Source: Cyprinodon diabolis
Taxonomy: Eukaryota > Chordata > Actinopteri > Cyprinodontiformes > Cyprinodontidae
Assembly: GCA_030533445.1 (NCBI GenBank)
Contig: CM060068.1
Coordinates: 28,754,510 to 28,818,509, forward strand
Direction: 5' to 3'
Length of the DNA stretch: 64,000 nt
The notes under the pieces were generated by a model, which was given only the letters and a program-made list of their open reading frames with translations, searched no databases and was not told where the DNA came from. Positions 59,940 through 64,000 of this stretch are shown here, piece by piece. How positions within the stretch are numbered: position 1 is the stretch's first letter; every line of letters starts with the position of its first letter. The translations under genes and the position numbers were made by a program.

Positions 59940-62928
59940 ATAACTGGTTTCCTTCAACAATGGTTGAAATATAATGAATTTAAAGGAGTTTCTCATTTTT
60001 TAATTGAATGGTTCCAATAACTTTTGAACATGTTCTAATTTACTGAAAATCTCTTTTAAATAAACATCTCAATGTGTAAGTTTTGCTCATATCAAGCTGC
60101 TTTGGCAAATATTGTCTCAGCATAATTGCCAAATGTCAAATTAGGTCAGTGTTCTCTTGCCTGTTTGGCCAACAGGTTCTGCAACAAATGGTTTTGGGAG
60201 TGTTGTGTTTTGCAGATCTTAAAGGCTTGATTTGATTTATAAGAAAATGAGCTCAATGACTTTTAGATTTACTTTTATGATACTTCTCTTAAGCCTTGTT
60301 AGCCAAAGTACTCCACAAAGTATTGTATGTAAAATCAGACATTTATGAATTACTATAAGCAAAAGTCAGAAAGGGAAATAAGCTTTTAATGATGCAAAAC
60401 AATACACAGTTCTGAACTTGAACTTAATGCTGATGTACACAGTAATGTAAAAATAATTGTTTACTTAATACAAAGACAAATAATGGTGATCCAATACAGG
60501 CTGCTATATATTTGGCTTAGGCTTTCATGTTTGAGTTCCAGCGGCAATTATTCTCTAAAAGGTTTATTTTTTTAGACTTTGAAGTAAATTTTTGTGAAGT
60601 TTGCTAGGTTTAAATTGTTCCTTTATATGTTTCAGAAAGAAATCATATTAGTGTGAAATTGGATTAATGAAAGCGAAGAGCTGGTCAGACTTACACTGTT
60701 TTATTTATCTGATTTTCACAATAAAACAGTGGAGTTTTTTTTTTTTTTTTTGCTGGATAAAATAAATGTCTTTGGTTTCACAACAGACCAGATTTTGATC
60801 AGATTGTTTGATGCTGCAGGCTAAATCAGCACGCAATATTTAATGGCTTTATGATTCTGTTCTCAGTCAACTTTCTTATTAGTAATTGAAACATGTTTTA
60901 CAGAAGACACATTTTCAGGCTTTTGATTTGATTTTGGCATATTTGTGAACCCAATTATTGTGTATTAACACACTCTTAGAAAGGGCTGGAGACTGTCTGA
61001 GTACGTGCTGGATAAAAACATACTGTGGGTTTCCTTTTATCCTTAGGTAGATTGCAGGGTCCACTTCTTTCAAAATGTTATTTCAACTGTTGGCAATGAA
61101 ATAACAGCTTTAAGAATTATAAAAAATTTTGCACAACCTCAGGAGGATGTTAGACAGCAGGTACAAAAACTTTTACGGTTCATAACTTTACAGAAACTAT
61201 TTTAAAACATTTTTATTTTTAAATATATTCATCTTACTTTTATCACATGTAATTCAATTGGCACAGAATGGATATGTTTAAAGGAACATCTTAGTCCTCT
61301 GGTCTAGTAAGTATGATAAAAATATCCCAAAGCTGTATATTTGCATATTCAGTAAGATTTTGAAATGCATGCCTCAATAGTAACGACTGATGATCGAAAC
61401 CGAAAACAGAAAAATTTGTGGGCTTTAGTATATATTTTTGTACATACTGTAGAGGCAGCTATTCAATTATTTCATTATGTAGAATTCAAAATGACACAAA
61501 GATGAATTAATATTATGCAAAGAGACATACACAAACATACACAAAGAGACATGTTATAGAAAATAAAAATACTATCCTCCTGCAAAGGGGACGTTGCATA
61601 AAGTATGGCAGAAAAAGAAAATAGAATTGGTGTCTGTCAGTTTGTCAGAATTATTTATCTGTGTATGTAATCTTTGATTTGTTTGAATAATTATTTTAAT
61701 GTGAGATTGTGCAACAGCAAGAAACAATCTGGGTTGTTTTACATTTAAGTCTTATTCTTGGATTTAATTGGTGTGGAGGGGCTCTTTCTCTAGTCAGCAG
61801 TCTGAGTCTGTTTGGTAAATCTGACTTCAGCTTGGTGTTTATTCACTGTTTTTTTTGCCCATCATAAGTGTAAACAACCCCCCCTAAAACAGCAAATGTT
61901 CTTTCTAGATTAATTTTTATATCATATCTATTCTAACTTATATCTTACAATACTTTATTTGGTTTCAGCATGGCAGCTGAGAGAGCCTTAAAAACTGATA
62001 TAGATATATTGCATTGTGGGCTGACCCTGGTGCAATGCAGGGTATGTGTTTGTCTGTTGCTCCCTTAATTGCTTCATCAGTAAATGTCAAACGTTCAAAT
62101 AGCTCCAAAATCTAGATTTATTCATTCATTTGTGCTTCATCGGATACAGGCTCTCTGGCTGCATGGTGCAATTACTGCTGCACGGCTAAATGTGGCAATG
62201 AATAATAAATCACAGAGCACAAAGGGACCTAACGATCTCTATGTGAAAGCTAAGATCAGCCATGGAGTAAACTTGCAATGGAGGCTGTTTGCTCTACAAT
62301 CATTCCCCTGAGCTGCTGCAGGGATGCCTGGATGCCTTCTCAGAAAGCAGAGGATGGAAACCAAAAAAGCTAAATATTCTTAATAAGCAACCACAAACAC
62401 ACAAAGACCCAGAAACACATTCATGTGGATTAGGAAGTTAAAACAGACACTTCAAATGTTGCCTTGAAATAACCACAGGCACTGGCTGCTTTGCACACAA
62501 GCTGTTCTTTTAAAGTGAGGCTCAATAGCAGGAGCGTTAGGAAGCAGATGACTCACATGAACTTGATGTTGTACTCAGCGTCCGTGACTGAAAAATGGAG
62601 ATTGGGAAGGGGGGGCTATGGGGAATGTGTTTCTGGCCCCGAGCAATATGTTAAGACCCTCTTTCTAAAATGTCTCCTGCTGTCATACTCAGCCACCCCC
62701 AAGCGGGTCGGCAGCTCTTTGTTGAGCACCTGATTCAGGTGCTTATCATCTTCCTCCAGGTGCCCGTCCGTCAGCTACACTTCATTATACTGTGGCCTTT
62801 GTAGTGCAGAGCTAAGAACGCATGAAGGAGAGAGTGTGTGAAAAAGCATGCAAGTTTCTTTGCATAAAATGGTCTTTTGCTGTTTTTGGGACAGCTGCAG
62901 AGTCATCATCCATTTCATTTGATATTCC
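59940..62928. other. Noncoding, no gene seen
   Basis: AT-rich DNA with T runs and no recognised repeat family. Open frames at 62084-62311 and 62491-62733 are without domains. Confidence 0.35.
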
Positions 62929-63640
62929 ATGTACATCAACTTTCAAAAGTATTTATACCTGAACCTATGTCTTTCTACAACCACAAACATCCTTATATTC
63001 TATAGGGATTTTACATTACAAAGTTGCATAGTCCTAAGTAAAAGAAAAAACAAAATATATAATTTTTGTATATTACTAGAAATTTAAATTTGTGCAGTAG
63101 TTTACATTCTCTCCCCCCTGATATTTCACATTGCTTTTATGTTTAGACTTTGAGTAGGCTTTGATCTAAGCCACTCCACAGTTTGTCTGGCTTTATCTGT
63201 AGGGCTTTGGTTCTGTTGACAGCTGAAGCTTTGCCCTAAGTCTCAAGTCTTGTCTGAAATATAGCAATATATGCTAGCCTGGTGTCATCCGGCCAGCCCC
63301 TTCCACATGTTTTGATTTGCTTTTCTGTAACAATGGCTTTCTTCTTCCCACTCTTCCATAGACACAGCATTTCTGAGTCTCCATAACTGATTGCTGTTGA
63401 TCTCTGGGGCTCTTCAAAGGGTTTTGATTAATCAATTTTGTACATTTAGTTGTACTGAATTTGAATTTGGGGTATCAGAGTGAAGGGTCAAAAACAAACA
63501 CACCGCAAGTTTACCTTTTTATTTGTGAAAAAAAAACAACCCATTTATAATAGCAATTCAGTTGTGTTTTGTGCTATTTAGTTGGTCTATTACATTCAAC
63601 TGAAAAAAGCATTTGAAGTGCAAAATTGATATAAAAACTC
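62929..63640 (-). mobile_element. Strongly decayed Tc1-like transposon remnant
   Basis: TTTCAAAAGTATTTATACCT, ACAACCACAAACATCCTTAT, TTCTTCTTCCCACTCTTCCATAG and GGGGTATCAGAGTGAAGGGT occur in the order of a common fish Tc1 family. Most of the transposase region is deleted (about 700 bp instead of about 1600). Termini are degraded and no TA pair can be fixed. Confidence 0.55.
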
Positions 63641-64000
63641 CTTCCCTGGTAAATCTTTGCCTTTTTCCTACAGAATAAATGCTTGTTTTGCAGGTTATGA
63701 TGCTTCACATGTTGGATCAGGATAGCACTTACATTCCCACAGATGCTAACATGGACAGCAGGCTTTTTGCCTGTGCCTCCTACACTAATCTTTTCAGTGG
63801 CACCCGCATAATCATCACCAAGGCTCGTAACGGATCCAGATGAATCAGGATGCAGACAAAATGATCTCTCCGCCGCTACTAAATTCCTACCTGAACATCT
63901 GGCCCTCTATCTCATCGGCCCACTTTGTTGTTGCTTTCAGTTAATTGTGGGCATTAGGAACCTGTGAGAGCGTGACGGTTTCCATGGTGATTCCACTGAT
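63641..64000. other. Window end, no gene seen
   Basis: A plus-strand frame at about 63693-63842 (VMMLHMLDQDSTYIPTD...) follows TTTTGCAG, but no family is recognised and there is no donor I would trust. Confidence 0.3.

Overview
The window looks like a teleost fish chromosome segment. It is AT-rich and has long (TA)n microsatellites, intact Tc1/mariner elements, L2/Rex-type LINEs, tRNA-derived SINEs and many short hAT-like elements of families that recur in fish genomes. I cannot assign a species. No prokaryotic, viral, CRISPR or tRNA gene content was recognised.

Host gene. The only host coding exon I recognise is the first coding exon of a beta-galactoside alpha-2,6-sialyltransferase 2 (st6gal2) on the minus strand (coding part 1655-2609, exon 1655-2695). 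It starts at a good ATG, encodes the cytosolic tail, signal anchor, stem and the beginning of sialylmotif L, and ends at a consensus GT donor. A 64-bp noncoding exon (2777-2840) can be predicted upstream across an 81-bp intron, with short upstream ORFs. A GC-rich block near 54.45-54.69 kb with a good donor is a weak candidate for the noncoding first exon. If that is right, most of the window is intron 1 of st6gal2, and 1-1654 is the intron after the first coding exon.

Transposon landscape. Nearly everything else with structure is mobile DNA. At 4.4-5.2 and 36.8-37.3 kb lie two diverged copies of a TTAA-flanked TIR family carrying a conserved basic peptide (KVYEKKRK). At 15.0-17.9 kb one Tc1 transposon with an intact 334-codon transposase is interrupted by a second Tc1 with an intact 343-codon transposase; the TA target sites are exact. 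At 22.6-23.2 and 30.2-31.0 kb is an inverted pair of hAT-like elements, each with a perfect 8-bp target duplication. Between them is a 5'-truncated, frameshifted L2-type LINE (about 26.95-29.89 kb) with a 27-G tract in its 3' region.

From 41.0 to 56.7 kb is a dense cluster of elements with hAT-type 8-bp target duplications (41.0, 44.1, 47.8 with a nested BED-finger element, 49.4, 50.7, 52.1 with a nested Harbinger-like element, and 56.3 kb). One of them splits an old LINE. Two decayed Tc1 copies lie at 58.1-59.6 and about 62.9-63.6 kb, and SINE copies at 18.4, 33.2, 43.3, 54.9/56.0 and 59.7 kb.

The stretches between are AT-rich noncoding DNA in which I see no supported gene. The most interesting material is the record of nested insertions, readable to the base, plus the TTAA family with its conserved small ORF.
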